From the NCBI RefSeq assembly GCF_000385175.1, contig NZ_ARQJ01000028.1, positions 103,902-167,901 on the forward strand: DNA of 64,000 nt. Direction: 5' to 3'. Positions 63,770 through 64,000 of the stretch are shown piece by piece (within the stretch, counting starts at the first letter, position 1; each line of letters begins with the position of its first letter). A model generated the notes under the pieces. It was not told the DNA's origin and searched no databases. It saw only the letters and a program-made list of their open reading frames with translations. Both the position numbers and the translations under genes were made by a program. Origin of the DNA: Salinicoccus albus DSM 19776. Lineage in GTDB: Bacteria > Bacillota > Bacilli > Staphylococcales > Salinicoccaceae.

Positions 63770-64000
63770 ATGACGGGCATGTCATATATCTGGGGTGAAA
63801 GTCCTCTTAGCGCGTAGTTATCGACGAAGCTAGCTAGCGACTCGCAAGCTTCACATCGTGAGATGTGGGGGAGAGGAAGCGATAGCGAAATCGTGGCCTG
63901 ACGAATAGGAACAGGATAATGAGGCATTGTAGGAGGGTGAGTTGACTTAAGACAACAAAGTCCCTAAAGATAACCGTAACCCTATGGTGTAAATCCTGCA
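63770..64000 (+). mobile_element. Probable group II intron, 5' part (window cut)
   Basis: After the terminator comes CTGGGGTGAAAGTCC and a series of hairpin-rich segments (CTTCACATCGTGAGATGTGGG, GGAAGCGATAGCGAAATCG, TAACCGTAACCC) whose phrases resemble the domain I RNA of bacterial group II introns that carry a reverse transcriptase. The window ends before any reverse-transcriptase gene. Insertion just 3' of a strong terminator is typical of class C introns, but no sharp 5' splice boundary was fixed. Confidence 0.55.

Noticed and set aside
1..64000. tRNA/rRNA genes and CRISPR arrays
   Set aside because: No cloverleaf with a T-loop GGTTCRA context and no regularly spaced direct repeats were seen.

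Overview
The window most resembles a Staphylococcaceae chromosome (Salinicoccus/Jeotgalicoccus-like). Pointers are the lipoyl-linked SirTM/macrodomain/GcvH-L operon, strong purine-rich ribosome-binding sites, CcpA-type cre sites, a preQ1-I riboswitch before queT and a PemIK toxin-antitoxin relic. Species cannot be fixed from sequence alone. Composition is mosaic by eye. Stretches at about 7-15 kb, 25-33 kb, 38-40 kb and 60-64 kb look moderately GC-rich; 15.7-24.5 kb, 33.9-38 kb and 41-60 kb are clearly AT-rich, look like accessory modules, and are bordered by transposase remnants.

Layout. 1-3 kb: protein ADP-ribosylation operon (SirTM cut by the window edge, macrodomain hydrolase, GcvH-like lipoyl carrier) with a divergent Old Yellow Enzyme. 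3-6 kb: tandem paralogous membrane proteins that both seem to start at AUC. 6-7 kb: small membrane ORF and mobile-element debris. 7-11 kb: drug exporter, Na+/H+ antiporter, DUF5996 protein. 11-15.5 kb: acyl-CoA-dehydrogenase-like flavoenzyme divergent from a polar amino-acid ABC importer. 15.7-20.8 kb: complete sorbitol (glucitol) PTS operon, followed by a HAD phosphatase. 21.7-24.9 kb: TOTE-type primase-helicase with a degenerate nuclease motif, abutting a decayed pemK toxin beside an intact pemI antitoxin. 25-31 kb: Zn-alcohol dehydrogenase, two-part DUF3100-type membrane system with an M20 amidohydrolase, BCCT transporter. 31-33.9 kb: preQ1 riboswitch-queT, nnr, a lipase-like hydrolase. 33.9-38 kb: a histidine-ammonia-lyase homologue lacking the Ala-Ser-Gly needed for the MIO cofactor, coupled to a BCCT transporter (candidate ergothioneine or other trimethylammonium-substrate module). 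38-40.3 kb: YwaF-like protein, acetamidase/formamidase, small membrane protein. 41-47.3 kb: anion permease, 3-oxoacid CoA-transferase, thiolase, DUF3870, 3-hydroxyacyl-CoA dehydrogenase and Zn-dehydrogenase behind a perfect cre. 48.9-59.9 kb: two operons (hyuA-hyuB-iclR; DUF1177-DUF917-AroM-M24-racemase-OPT transporter) carrying the same GGTTC-N7-GAACC operator in the same place relative to their promoters. 60-64 kb: VOC protein/TetR operon, aldehyde dehydrogenase with an XRE-cupin regulator, and the 5' part of what looks like a group II intron just after a strong terminator.

The most interesting items are: (i) the IclR-operator-linked two-operon hydantoinase/DUF917/OPT catabolic system of unknown substrate; (ii) the MIO-less ammonia-lyase plus BCCT pair; (iii) repeated use of non-canonical AUC/AUU start codons with well-placed Shine-Dalgarno sequences in at least four genes; (iv) the fossil PemK toxin beside a live antitoxin and a TOTE protein; (v) a frameshift in the AroM-family gene at an A5G5 run.
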